Origin: Plantago major
Taxonomy: Eukaryota; Streptophyta; Magnoliopsida; Lamiales; Plantaginaceae
Direction of reading: 5' to 3'
DNA: 64,000 nt
Assembly (NCBI GenBank): GCA_026545765.1
Contig: CM048840.1
Location: forward strand, 88,254,877 to 88,318,876
Both the position numbers and the translations under genes were made by a program. The first letter of the stretch is position 1. The number at the start of each line of letters is the position of its first letter. The notes beneath the pieces are model-generated. The model made no database searches. It was not told the origin of the DNA and saw only the letters and a program-made list of their open reading frames with translations. Positions 9,320 to 20,344 of this stretch are shown here, piece by piece.

Positions 9320-10644
9320 TTAGTTCTTTGGTAGCTCCATTAGTCCAAGACTGTGTCTTAAGGCTAAGAATCTACTTTCTTGTACTGGCTTAGTGAAGAT
9401 ATCTGCAAGTTGGTCTTCAGTACCAATCTTGAGTATCTCTATATTGCCTTTTTCAACGTGGTCTCTGATGAAGTTGTGTCTAACATCAATGTGCTTTGTT
9501 CTAGCATGAAACTTAGGGTTATGAGTTATGGCAATAGCACTTGTGTTGTCACAGAAAATGGGAGTTTTCTCTTCATTGAATCCATAGTCTCTGAGTCGTT
9601 GTTGTATCTACAATATTTGTGAAGCACAACATCTCGCAGCAATATATTCAGCCTCTGTGGTAGATGTGGCAATTGAGTTTTGTTTCTTGCTGAACCAAGA
9701 TATTAATCTAGAACCAAGAAATTGACAAGTTCCTGAGGTGCTTTTTCTATCAAGCAATGATCCAGCATAGTTCGCATCTGAATAGCCAACCAAAATCAAT
9801 CCACTATCTTTTGGATACCAAAATCCAACTTCTATAGTATCCTTTACATACCTTAATATCTTCATAGCAATGTTGTAGTGTGACTGCATTGGATTTGTCT
9901 GAAATCTGGCACACACTCCAACTGCATATTGAATATCAGGTCTACTTGCAGTGAGGTATAGTAGAGACCCAATCAATTTCCTATACTTGTGTTCTTCAAC
10001 ACTCTTGTCAGATTCAGTATAGGTCATTTTTGTTCCAATGCTCATAGGTATCTTAGCATTCTTTTCAGAAGGCTTTAGATTCAACTTGTTGAGCATGTCT
10101 TTTGCATACTTTGTTTGACTAATGAATATCCCATCATTGAGTTGCTTGACTTGCAGTCCTAGGAAGTAATTTAATTCTCCCAACATGCTCATCTGGAATT
10201 CACTTTTCATGAGTTCAGCAAAGTCTTCACAAAGTTTCTTGTCTTTAGATCCAAATATAATGTCATCAACGTATACTTGAACTAAAAGTAGTTTCCCAAC
10301 ATGGTTCAATGTGAAGAGTGTTTTATCAACATCTCCTTTCTTGAAAACACATTCGAGCAGGTATCTGGCCAATGTATCATACCATGCTCTTGGAGCTTGT
10401 TTCAGCCCATACAGAGCTTTCTGAAGCTTATAGACCAAACTTCAAAATCTGGTGGTTTCTCAACATAGACTTCCTCAGCAAGTTCACCATTTAGAAATGC
10501 ACTCCTGACATCCATTTGATAAACTGTAAAGTCATTATTAGCTGCAAAGGCTAGAAAGAGTCTTATTGCATCCAATCTTGCAACTGGTGCATAAGATTCA
10601 TCAAAATCTAGTCCTTCAGTCTGGGTGAATCCCTTGGCAACCAA
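9320..10644 (-). pseudogene. pol: Copia RT and RNase H, element A
   Basis: Reverse transcriptase begins in the frame at 10402-10644 (segment [17 protein letters not shown]) and continues after a frameshift in the frame at 9608-10438. The latter holds the catalytic YVDDIIFGS motif and the RNase H segments SYSDA-like GYSDANYAGS and TSTTEAEYIAA. A TAG where B has a Trp codon (near 9607) cuts RNase H, which otherwise continues to a stop at 9320. Upstream of the RT start, about 0.8 kb covering the integrase C-terminus and hinge is missing relative to B. The fragments abut at a short shared AACAAA stretch. The enzyme would copy RNA into DNA in cytoplasmic particles; this copy is dead. Confidence 0.85.
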
Positions 10645-10688
10645 CCTAGCTTTGTTTCTTTTGTTGTAGATTATGTAGGCTTTGCTAT

Positions 10689-11686
10689 TCAGAGAATACC
10701 AAGAAATACTCCTTCATCTGCCTTTGGTTGAAATGTTCTCAAGTATTCTTTTCCATTGTTCAGAACGAAACATCTGCAACCAAACACCCTTAGATGTTTG
10801 ATACTAGGGGGTCTACAATTGAAATGCTCGTAAGGAGTTTTGTCATGGTGTTTGTTAATCAGACATCTATTTTGAGTGTAGCATGCTGTGTTTATAGCTT
10901 CAACCCAATAGATTTCACTTATTTCAGTGTCAGCAAGCATTGTTCTTGCTGCTTCCTTCATGGTCGTATTCTTTCTTTCAGCAACACAATTTGTTGTGGT
11001 GTTCTTATAGAAGACAGTTGATGTTGTATACCTTTGCAGGTACAAAACTCTTTGATGTACTGGTTCACAAACTCAATAACATGATCTGTTTTGATTACAG
11101 ATACCTTGTCATTTTTCATGACTTCGAGCTTATTCAGCAAGTTAGGTATCTCAACCCTTGCATCAGATTTGTGTTTGAGAAAGACAACCCAAGTAAATCT
11201 TGAGTAATCATCAACAACAACCAGACCATACTTCTTTCCTGCATAACTAGTTACAGAGGATTCAAACAGATCCATATGCAACATTTGCAGTGGCCTTTCA
11301 CTGGAATGTCTAGTTTTAGACTTGAAAGATGTTTTGGATTTTTTTCCCATTTGGCAAGCTGAGCATACACCTTCTTTTCTATATGCCATTATGGGTAAAC
11401 CAACCACCAACTCTTTCTTGGCTAGCTTATTCAGAGTTTTGAAATTCAAGTGACTCATTCTTTTATGCCATAGCCAATTTTCTTCAGTGTGGCCAGATTG
11501 ACTCACCAAGAGACATTCTTCAGTTGTGGCGGATGCCCAATCCGCAACATAATGATTTCCTTTACGCCTTGCAACCAAGACTGTCTGCTTTGACTCATTG
11601 TCAATCACTTTACATAGTTTTGACTTGATCTTGACAGTGTACACTTTGTCCACTAGTTGACTCATGCTTAGGAGCTTATATTTCAT
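10689..11686 (-). pseudogene. pol: Copia integrase, element A
   Basis: The frame at 10958-11686 holds the zinc-binding HHCC module (LWHKRMSHL, then CSACQMG) and the core with the catalytic Asp of LHMDLFES and the TDH Asp. The GTEF neighbour has become VIEF, and the segment carrying the catalytic Glu is frameshifted. It resumes in the frame at 10689-11045, with ARTMLADTEISEIYWVEA and the FGCRCF and DEGVFLG segments typical of Sirevirus integrases. The integrase would insert the element's cDNA. It lies between protease and RT as in all Ty1/copia. It is not functional as it stands. Confidence 0.85.
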
Positions 11687-11898
11687 CCGTTTACATGAAG
11701 TACTTCAGAGATTGTAAGGGCCCTAAACTTCAAATTGCCAAAACATATGGTTGGATTTTCATCTCCTCCAGCAAACCTGATAATTGGTCCGTCATAGAAA
11801 TTTTTGTAATCAATCATATTTGCTTTGTCTCCTGTCATGTGCTTCCCACATCCACTATCAAAATGACACTTTGAATTAGCCTTTAGAGTGTTCTGCAC
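11683..11898 (-). pseudogene. pol: Copia aspartic protease region, element A
   Basis: The 71-codon frame holds the catalytic FDSGCGKHMTGD motif of copia proteases. It is the start of pol and is cut off from gag by element B: the DNA from 11911 leftward resumes at 27947. It overlaps the integrase frame by a few bases in another register, so a frameshift separates them. Confidence 0.8.
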
Positions 11899-11910
11899 AA
11901 AACAGGAAAT

Positions 11911-11915
11911 AGGAG
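11911..11915. repeat. Left target-site duplication of element B
   Basis: AGGAG lies directly outside the LTR end TGTTGGTCC at 11916. The same five bases follow the other LTR at 27947-27951. Confidence 0.9.
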
Positions 11916-13637
11916 TGTTGGTCCAGATAACGGCAAAGTAAAAGACTGGGGGGGGGGGGGTGAATAGTCTTTTAAAACTTTTGTCGATAAAAACTATTTC
12001 TCAGATATCTGAATAGATATCTGATACTTAGAATCAGAGCGCGGAAGACTTAATAAAGATAAGTGCAGAAACAGTTAATGTGTGTGTGTGTTGCTGAAAT
12101 GTAAATACAGAAAGGTAAATTACACAGCAAGTATAGTGGTATCTGGAGGTGGCGTAATCCTCCAACTAATCCACTTCGGTCTATCAGAGACCTAGAGTCC
12201 ACTAGAACAGATAATTGAGTTCACCTTACCATAAACCTATTCTAAGATTCTTAACAATTGGTTCCCAACCAAATGTTCCCCCTGAGTTGTTCCCCGGTTT
12301 TCACAGCCAAGTACTCCCTATACTCAGAAACCTTTGAGTTATTTCCTAGCTTCCCAAGCTAAGTACTTCCTATACTCAATAACCTTGGAGTTATTCCTTA
12401 GTTTCCCAAATCAAGTACTTCCTATACTCCGGTAACCTTGGAGTTATTCCCTGATTTTTCAAACTAAGTACTTCCTGTACTCCACGCCAGTTATGGTGTT
12501 GGTTTTGGTTTGAGTTGTCAGATGAGCTTCTTTAATAACTTATTCAGTTATTCAGATAGCTCTGTGAATCAAGGTACTTAATACACTTTATAGCGTATGG
12601 TATCTTGTTCGATTTTACTGACCCAAGTCTTATGATATCTGTTCAAGAGAATGAATCTCAGATAGTTGATCTTTTGATTGAACTCCTTCACAGATAGCTT
12701 TGCTTGTTTAGGATCAGGACACTTAGAACTTCAGTGTTACTCAAGATCAAATGCTTTGGTCGCAACAGAAAGCTTTGTGAGTAAGTAAGTTGCTTTGAGA
12801 GAGTAAGATGTTCAGCGTATGTCGTGTGTCTAAGGTATCTTCTCAAGCAGTCTAAGTGTTGATATTTATAGATGAATTTGAGTGCCGTTTGAATAGTATC
12901 CGTTAGGCTCAAATTCAAACTATTGATATCTGTGTATAGTATTGTAGCAGTTTTTGTCTTCTTCTTCAGAAGCTGCCGTTGCTTTTATTCAGACATCTCT
13001 GGCCGTGCATTAAATGCATTGTACTATAATTTTTGTCCTGTAGTGTCAACGGAACTATGCTTTGTATCAGAGACCAGTGTTATTTGATTCTTTGCATGTC
13101 CTTATCTTCAATCTTCAGATACCACTTATTTATTGAAACAACTTTGTTTGCAATATATATTTCTTTTTCAGAAATGTGGTTATTGCTCAAGGTATCTGAG
13201 AATAGATATCTGTGGACACTCTCCTTGTTTTCAGATATGTCTCTTATTTCTCAGATATCTATTGTGACACAGATTGTTTAAAACTATTCGTGTCTTCAAG
13301 ATATCTGGCTAAGGTATCTGAACAACAGTTTCAGTAATCTTGTGCAGTTTCTTCAAGTCTTCAATGTCGTTGAGCTTGTTCTGCTTGGATGTCTTCTTCT
13401 TTGTCTTCTCTTCATAAAATAAAAATTACATTTTGAGACCTAACATCCTATACAAGATTAGCTAGACTATCATACTTAGTGGGTTTCCTCTTTTACAATG
13501 TTCAAGTGAACCAAGAGTACTAATCACCTTTCTGAGACTAAGATAAGTAATCATGTTGCTGATCAAAACTAAACAGATATTCTTAACAAAATATCTAACA
13601 AAATTTCCTAACAAATTTCTCAAGAAATTTCCCAACA
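11916..13637 (-). repeat. 3' LTR of element B (1722 bp)
   Basis: It starts TGTTGGTCCAGATAACGG and ends in TTTCCCAACA, next to the polypurine tract. A 13-base G run sits at 11948-11960 between AAAAGACT and AGTCTTTT. The minus-strand TATA box TATAAATATC is at 12861-12870. That would put the transcript start near 12830, with about 0.8 kb of U3 and 0.9 kb of R-U5. Confidence 0.92.
12861..12870 (-). promoter_or_regulatory. LTR TATA box, element B 3' LTR
   Basis: TATAAATATC on the minus strand is conserved in the LTRs at 31518-31527 (A) and in D. In B's own 5' LTR (near 27170-27179) the box reads TATAGATATC. Confidence 0.55.
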
Positions 13638-13652
13638 AATTTCCCCCTTTTT
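13638..13652 (-). other. Polypurine tract of element B
   Basis: The minus strand reads AAAAGGGGGAAATT directly before the 3' LTR start. Confidence 0.85.
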
Positions 13653-14015
13653 GATCAGTCAACGATGACTATCTTACCTATTACAAATCTGGATGAGTGA
13701 ACAATCCAACACTTAATCTTTTCTTAAGATCTTCAAATTAATTTAATTAAGTGCAGAAAGTGGACATCAACCAAATCAAAAGGTGTGATCTTTGCTGACA
13801 TGTTATCTTTTATAGAATACTATCTGAGAGTAAGTTCTTCAGATAAGTTACAACTTAAGATTACAGATAACTTTAATACATGATACAGTTAAGCTCAGCC
13901 AGCAAAAATACAAAACTACATAGTAAATTAGGACAACAGGAGTGACCAAGCTCCAAGTAAACATCCTAATAAACTAGTCTTCAACTCTTCAAGTCTTCAA
14001 CAGTGTTTCTGTGGA

Positions 14016-16911
14016 TCAGTCTGCAAATTTCCTATCTCCAAACCTTTTGATGTCATCAGAATAGTCATAGAGAAGAGTTGTGACAAGCATCTCTGTGTCT
14101 CTGGCAAATCCACAGACCTCTTTGTAGGTTTTGGTAGGATTTTTCTTGGCAAAATGCTTGACCCACAGATACTTTCCCCACTTCAGGCATGCTCTATTCT
14201 GATATCTGAAAGCTTGAAGTATTCATAGATAATCTTCGATCCGATGTCACCCTTGTATTGATCTTACGCCGATAGAACGACTCATGGGTTCCACAATGAA
14301 GTCTTGCTCTTGCTGTTCCAAAGAATGTTCGCACTCGTGCACATCATCCGCTTTCCATATGGACATTCATCGAGAGGTCCTTTCTCATGGCTTCGCCTTT
14401 GACAACTTCAAAATCCAACCATGCTTTGATGTGATTGGTGTTGATCAAGGTAGGTTTATCTTTTCTCCATGCCAAAAGTTGTTTATGGATTGGTTCTGGA
14501 AATCTTGAATTTACCAATAGATGCTTAAGTTCCAGAATCCAATAGTCATTTTTCTGATTGATTCACCTGCAGACAGAGGAATCATTGTCATACTTCACAT
14601 ACTCAATTTTGGCTTCTTCTGGCCTGAGTGGAAGTTGACTTTGTCTTTGCTCAGCTCTCAGTCTGTTCCTTCTCTGTCTTGAATTCTCTTTGGGGTTGTT
14701 GCTTGAAGAACCACCACCCTGGATAGACTTGGTATTTCCAGAGGGCGTTTTAGCTGCTAGTGGTTTTGCAGCTATGGGCTCAGTTAGGCTTTCAATTTTC
14801 CTTTTTCTGTGAAGAGGAGCTTCATCTTCATCAGTTTCCTCATCATCATCAAGATTAGATCTTGTGAGAGTTTTACAGCCTTCTTCATTGCCCAGGGACT
14901 TGATTTGACCTTCTTCTTCTTCTTCAGAAGATTCATCAATCCCTTTAACTTGTCTTCTCCTTGGAGCCTTGGTACTCCTTGGAGGTTTCTGTGCCATGGC
15001 CCTTATTATCATTTTGGTTCCTTCAGTAGGTTTCTGGGAAGCAGCTACTATTTGCAAAGCAGCTTGGCTTGAGGAGGGTTCATTGATTCTGAGTGGTGGC
15101 TGGGAAGTTTTTCTTCTTCCTTTCTGAGCCGCACTACCCAGAGATCTCTTTTTGTTTGCTTCTCCTTCTTCCCATTCCCCCTGACTTTGAGGTCCAGATT
15201 TGTACATTCTTTCCCCCTTAGTCATTGTTGGCTGACTCAGTCTCATAAAAGAATCTGAGAGAGAGTCAAAATGCCCGTGTAAATAGTTATAGGTAGTGAC
15301 CAACTTCTGAAGTTCAGCTTTGAGCTCCTGATTTTGCTTGATAAGTCCATTGTCCTTATCAGTGAGCTCTGCCAATGGGCCTAGGATGGCATCTGCTTTT
15401 CCAGCAGTGTAACTTGCCTCTTGGAAAGCTTTTTCAGCTAAAGACGCATCATCGTCCCTTATCATTCCCAGATCTTTCTGAGCAATGACTACGCTAGTGG
15501 TTCTCTGAGTGATGAGCTCAGTGAACTTCCTCATTTCAGAGGGGACGGAGGCAATTACTTCCTTGTTCTGTGAAGACATCTCCTTTTTAAGTTGTGGTCG
15601 ATTGACACTGTTCTCATGTATTCATGGGAGTGGACGTTTGGCGCTCTTTGAATATTGTAGGAGCAATCAGCTCCTTTTCAAGTGAGAAACTGCTAAATGT
15701 TCATTGCGGTGTTCTGCCAAAGTCTTGTCTTCTTCATCATCTGAGTAATCAGCCCAGTGATCTTCATCCTCTTGGACATTTTCATCGATTGTATCGAGTC
15801 CAGCAACCATCTCAGAGATTGGTTTCTTTCCTTTCTGGGAGGAGGATGGTACTTCTTTTGAAGATGATGCAGCCTTAGCATCATGCTTGACTTCAGATAC
15901 TTCTTTAGTATCGAGTTCTTTGGTGATATCATGCACAGCATCCCTTAGCTCTTTAACCTCAGAGTAAGCAATCATTTCTTGTACGTATTGATCTTGTAGT
16001 TGATCAATCTTATCTCTGGATTTAGCTATTTGATCTTCCAGTTGAAGATGGAGCTGTTGTTCTTCTTCCAACAGTTGTCTGAGTTGAGCACTTCTGGTTT
16101 GAGTGTTTAATATTTTCTGATTGGTTTCTTCAGAAAGCTCAACTACTTGTTCAGTAGTAACTGCGTGTTGGTTAGAAGATGGATGAGTAGATTTCTGAGG
16201 AGATGGAGACGGAGATTTCTGTGAAGTCTTCTCAGTTTGCTTTTCAGCAGCTGAGGCAATGTTTCTCTGTCAAATTCCTCCGGTGGGACTGGTTTGCTTT
16301 TGGTGATGGTCAGTGGGAGGTTCATCAAAGTAATTTTCATTCATTTCTTCCTCCTCATCATCTTCAGATACAAGATTGATCACTTCCGGGATAGTGATCT
16401 TCTGCCCATTAACTTCTTCTTGTTCAGAAGGTATAATTTGCAGAGTCTGGGGCAGGACTGGTTTGAATGCCATTTGCAATCTTGTCCGACCATCTGCCTG
16501 TTCGAAGGCATGTATCAAACTATGCGCCACTTCTTTGGAGAAATCCTTATGCAATAAGGTCGCAACTGTGTACTGTTCGATAGGGAACATTGCATGGATG
16601 TAAGTCTCCAAGTCAAGAGCTCGTGCTCGTCTGATTGGTTGATCTGTGATTCTCAATATTTCAGAGAGATCAGAGCACCTTAACTTCTGCCATTTCTTGA
16701 AGCATTGAATATGCTTTGGCAGGGTGTGAGCTTTGAAGAAGTGAAGTAGGTCCCTTGTCTCTTCAATGGGAACCTGCTTTGCATCTGTTTGAGCCTGAGT
16801 AAGTACTTCAGGCTCAGAGACTTGTTCTACTGAGACAATTGGTGTCTCAGATATCTTGTTGTGAGGTGGAGACTTTGAAGTCTGGTTCTCAGCAACCTTT
16901 CTTTCTTGAAC
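14016..16911 (-). pseudogene. Extra gene of element B, exon 5 (last, long)
   Basis: The exon starts after the acceptor CCTCTCAG at 16912 and ends at the stop complementary to 14016-14018, matching the stop of A. It covers the block with FFKAHTLPKHIQCFKKW, the acidic patch, a Gln/Glu-rich coiled coil (frame 15667-16071), and a large Lys/Arg-rich middle (frame 14563-15579). The coding frame passes straight from the equivalent of A's 308-codon part into the 671-codon part, showing that these were once one exon. Breaks in B are a frameshift near 16290, another near 15600-15670, a nonsense codon at 14563 where A has Cys, and several small deletions at 14200-14400. Its function is unknown. Confidence 0.65.
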
Positions 16912-16997
16912 CTGAGAGGAATACAATACTTAGGAAATAGTTTGAAAGAATCTATGCATAAATATGCTTTTAATGAATTCTGATTTGTGCTACTTAC

Positions 16998-17150
16998 TTC
17001 CTCAAAAGGAAGCTCAGATTCATTTTTCTCAGAAACTTGTGCAGTTTCTGGTGTTCTTTCGAGTGATGTTGCCTTGGAGGCTTCATCAATTTCCATTGAT
17101 GCAGGGGAAGTCGCAACTTTATCCCCTTGCATTTCTACTTCTGAAATAGC
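16998..17150 (-). CDS. Extra gene of element B, exon 4 (153 bp)
   Basis: The exon is 51 codons in phase 0, bounded by the acceptor CTTTCTACTTACAG and the donor GAA|GTAAGT. It encodes an acidic segment containing MEIDEAS, conserved in A. In A this exon is fused directly to its neighbours on both sides, with no intervening sequence. Confidence 0.65.
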
Positions 17151-17232
17151 CTGTAAGTAGAAAGTATTGAATATTAGAAGAGATAAAAGATAACCCAAGA
17201 TGAAGAATACTTGTCACTTGATTGTCATATAC

Positions 17233-17326
17233 CTTCATGTTAGAAGGCTCAGTGATGTGTTCTTGTAATCCTTGTCTCTGGGTTTGTCTCTCGCATTTCG
17301 CTTTATCTTCTTCCATCTCATTGGAG
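17233..17326 (-). CDS. Extra gene of element B, exon 3 (94 bp)
   Basis: It is bounded by the acceptor TTTCTAACAG and the donor ATGAAG|GTATAT. It starts in phase 1 (completing an Ala codon with exon 2) and ends in phase 0. B has lost one base near the start relative to A, which shifts the frame; downstream it is again in register with exon 4. The product is Glu/Lys/Gln-rich. Confidence 0.6.
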
Positions 17327-17402
17327 CTGTTAGAAACATTTTTAACATGAATGAGCACATTAACATTTTCTTGAAAAATTAGTTCTTTTAAGAATCATTT
17401 AC

Positions 17403-17508
17403 CGTGGCATGTGCTCGATTTCTCAAGAGTTGATGTTGAAGGGACCTCTTTTTCAGTATCTGAGGCAAGCTTCTCAGCTTCCTCTTGTTTCTGCGTTTCT
17501 AACTCAGC
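17403..17508 (-). CDS. Extra gene of element B, exon 2 (106 bp)
   Basis: It runs from the acceptor TTTGTTACAG to the donor CACG|GTAAAT: 35 codons plus one base. The product begins AELETQKQEEAEKLAS, a probable coiled coil. Introns flank it at 17509-17591 (83 bp, intron 1) and 17327-17402 (76 bp, intron 2). Intron 3 is 17151-17232 (82 bp) and intron 4 is 16912-16997 (86 bp). All four are short, AT-rich and GT-AG, typical of plant minimal introns. Confidence 0.65.
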
Positions 17509-17591
17509 CTGTAACAAAGAAATTCTTATGAGATAACAAGATTTATAAGTATAAAATTTTTCACAAGGTAAGAGTTAAACCAGTCATTTAC

Positions 17592-19494
17592 CTGAGCAGT
17601 TTCAGGCTGATTGGTCTCTGGAACTTGTGACCTTTCTATACATTGGTCATCTTGTCCCTGTGCAGTTTCTTTGTTTGAAGTTTCTGGTACTTCACACCTT
17701 TCCTGAGTATGCAACTCAGTTGCCTCCCCTGGTTGATCATTCTGAGTAGATGTCGCAGTTTGATCCCTCTCAGTGAGTTGGGGAACCTGCTCATTTGCAG
17801 GATTTTCTTCAGCATACTGTATTGCTGGTAATTCGAAATGGAGTTCATTTACCATTTCATCAACCACTTGTGGCTGTTGTGGTTGTTGTGTTTGTGGTTG
17901 TTGTGTTTGTGGAAGCGGAAGATTGATCAAGAGAATGTTCTTCCGATTTTTAGATGTGGCATTTCCATCAAGATTCCGCCAAAGACTAAAATACCACTCA
18001 TCAGGGCTTTCTGAAGTTGTGCAAGAGAAACATTCCCTGATGATGTGTTTGCACCAACAACCTTTGCTATAGGTTCAGCAACCTGTGGTGTAGGTTCTTC
18101 TTCAGATACCTTACCACCAGTTACTGTTTCAGTAACCTTAGCCCTCTTTGTTCTTTCTAGGACTTGAGAGATGACTAGTTCATCATCTTCATCGTCAGAG
18201 TTCTCATCAGCATTGGGAACTGATTGGTCCATTATTCCTGCGGTTTCTGCAGATAGGGCTTGGTGTTTTTCACCACTTTTGGCAGCATTTATGAGTTTAT
18301 CAGCAAGGCTTTCTGCATTAGTCGTAACATTTCTGAAAGCACTTTCTCTTGCTGAGTCTACTTGTTCAGTAGTTGATAATTCTTTTGCAGCATTGATGAG
18401 TTCATCTGCCTTTATTAGTTCATCGGCAATGCCTGCAGATATCTGAGAATTGACAACCTCTTTGGGTGTGTCTTCTGATTTGCCAGCAGACTTCTTTCTT
18501 GAAGTTCTGGGCTTCTTGGTCGCAACCTTTTCTTCAGATATCTTTTCAGACTTTCGCTTCTTAGGACCTTTCTGAGACCCAGTAACCTTTTTCATCAAAT
18601 TTGTATACTCATATTTATAGAGTAAGTTACTGTTGGCTATTTCAGCCGTCTCTCTGAGCTCAATGCCATGCTTTTCCAGCAAGTAGCAAATCTTCAGACC
18701 ATATCCTACAGTGACCTTTGGCTCAACTAGTCCTTTGGTAATCTTAGGCTCGAAGCCTTGAATCTTCTTCACAAACTTCAGAAAGGCGTACTTTCCCCAG
18801 TTAAAAGGGTTTTCCAGCCTTTTGTCTTGTTGATTCAGCAAGAACATCATCATCCACCGTTCTTGGCTTATCTGGTCAGCACCTCCTTGTAGACCATCAA
18901 AGCATCTGTGAAGAATGCAAGCCAGTACATCCCAGTGAACCATTAGATGTCTGGTTCGGATGTCAGCAAGCTTGAACTCAAGGTGTATCGATTTTCAAGA
19001 TCACACACGTCACTGTAAAGTTCTTTAACACCTTCAAGGAGTTCCTCATCCTTGGTGTTTATTTCAAAATCCTTTCCAAGATTTTGAAACTCAAACAACT
19101 TACAGAAAGTTGTTAAGTCCGTATGATTTCCTTTCCTTGATCGAGGTTTTAATGAACACTATTTGATTGCCTTGAAACACAGAAATAATCTCGAGTTGTT
19201 GTAGAATTCCAACACATCGAGTGATGAAATTCCACTAGGGCAGATAGAAAGCCCTTGATTTGTGCCTTTTCAAGCATGTCAAGAATTAGCTTTACGTCGA
19301 CGGTTCTCTATTCCAGCCGTGAGGTATTCCTCAACCATGGCACCACCCCAAATCATTCTGTGACTTGAAGTCCAATGGTCAGGATTAAAAACTCCTACCA
19401 GTCGGTTGTTTACAATAACCAACTCTGGTGCTTGCTTTTCAGCAGTACCAGTGGAGGTTTGGGATTTCTGTGTTGAAGAGTTCTTGGAGGCCAT
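17592..19494 (-). pseudogene. Extra gene of element B, exon 1
   Basis: The start is the ATG at 19492-19494 (MASKNSSTQKSQ), followed by the conserved NNRLVGVFNPDHWTSSHR segment (frame 19279-19494). After several small deletions around 18960-19300 the frame resumes at 18943, with the HWDVLACILHRCFDG segment, the basic cluster KKPRTSRKK and the Glu/Thr/Ser-rich tail. Near 17930 a frameshift moves the last part to the frame 17592-17930, which ends in phase 0 at the donor CTCAG|GTAAAT. A Gln/Pro repeat (QPQTQQPQQPQ) near 17880 is expanded relative to A. The product is not recognised. Its place after RNase H and before the 3' LTR is where Sireviruses carry an env-like gene, but no membrane segment is seen here. 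Confidence 0.65.
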
Positions 19495-19684
19495 CTCTTT
19501 ATATAGTGTAGGGATTTGAAATTGGTGTTTGAAAGAGATTTGATTCAGTGATTCTTTTCAGAAAAACTTAATCTGGATTTGCAGAGATTGTAGAGGGTTT
19601 GCAGAGAATCAAGAGAAGGATTTGCTATTTTTGTGCAAGATGAATTTTCGGATTAGGCAAAAGTGATTTCATTTGCCAAAATCC

Positions 19685-19692
19685 TATATATG
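19685..19692 (-). promoter_or_regulatory. TATA box of the extra gene, element B
   Basis: The minus strand reads CATATATAGGATTTTGGC, about 190 bp upstream of the ATG at 19494. This matches A in position and flank. The 19700-20130 interval is noncoding and conserved with A. Confidence 0.5.
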
Positions 19693-20140
19693 TAGCAGTT
19701 GAATCCTAACAGATAAATACATACAAATTGATTTTGTGTGTACGTATCTGTGATTTGCAAGCAGGCGTGAGCAAAAGCTAGTTCGGCATTAAATGCTTAG
19801 TGGGCCATGTCTGAATTTCAACAGTCCACTATTTACTGTGAATTAATTTCCACCGTACAGATCAATCGCTTAATTTCATCAAGGGTCACCATTGCTTCTT
19901 CAGCAATGATCACAATCAACAAGTGTAATTGTGCCCATTTAATGAATTTTGGCTATTAGCTATCTGAATCGCGTCTTTGTATGACCAAGAACACTGTTTA
20001 CATCTGAATCTGTCTTATACTTAGGATTTTTCCAAGTTTTTCATCAAGATATAAACAATGCGAATTTCAAGAGAGTAGTTGACTGCAGATAGTTGTACTA
20101 TTCTCCTTTGTGTTCTCCGTTTGCAGATTGATTCAGATAT

Positions 20141-20324
20141 CTGAGTTCCCGTCTCAGAGATCTTAAGCTGTCTTTTTGCTCTTTAGCCTTTTTGACTTCT
20201 GGATACCCGTTCCAGTTTTCTCTTTTCTCTTTTCTGGATACCCGTTCCAGATACCTCTTCTCTGGATGCCCGTTCCAGATACCTCTTCTCTGGATGCCCG
20301 TTCCAGATACCTGAACTCTTTCAG
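20141..20324. repeat. Hairpin repeats 3' of pol, element B (expanded)
   Basis: Units lie at 20141-20157 (stem CTGAG/CTCAG), 20199-20215, 20234-20250, 20262-20278 and 20290-20306 (stem CTGGA/TCCAG), and a shorter one at 20311-20324 (CTGAA/TTCAG). The units at 20234, 20262 and 20290 repeat with a 28-bp period. A has three such units at the same place. Confidence 0.75.
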
Positions 20325-20344
20325 TTCATTGGTAGTTCCATTAG

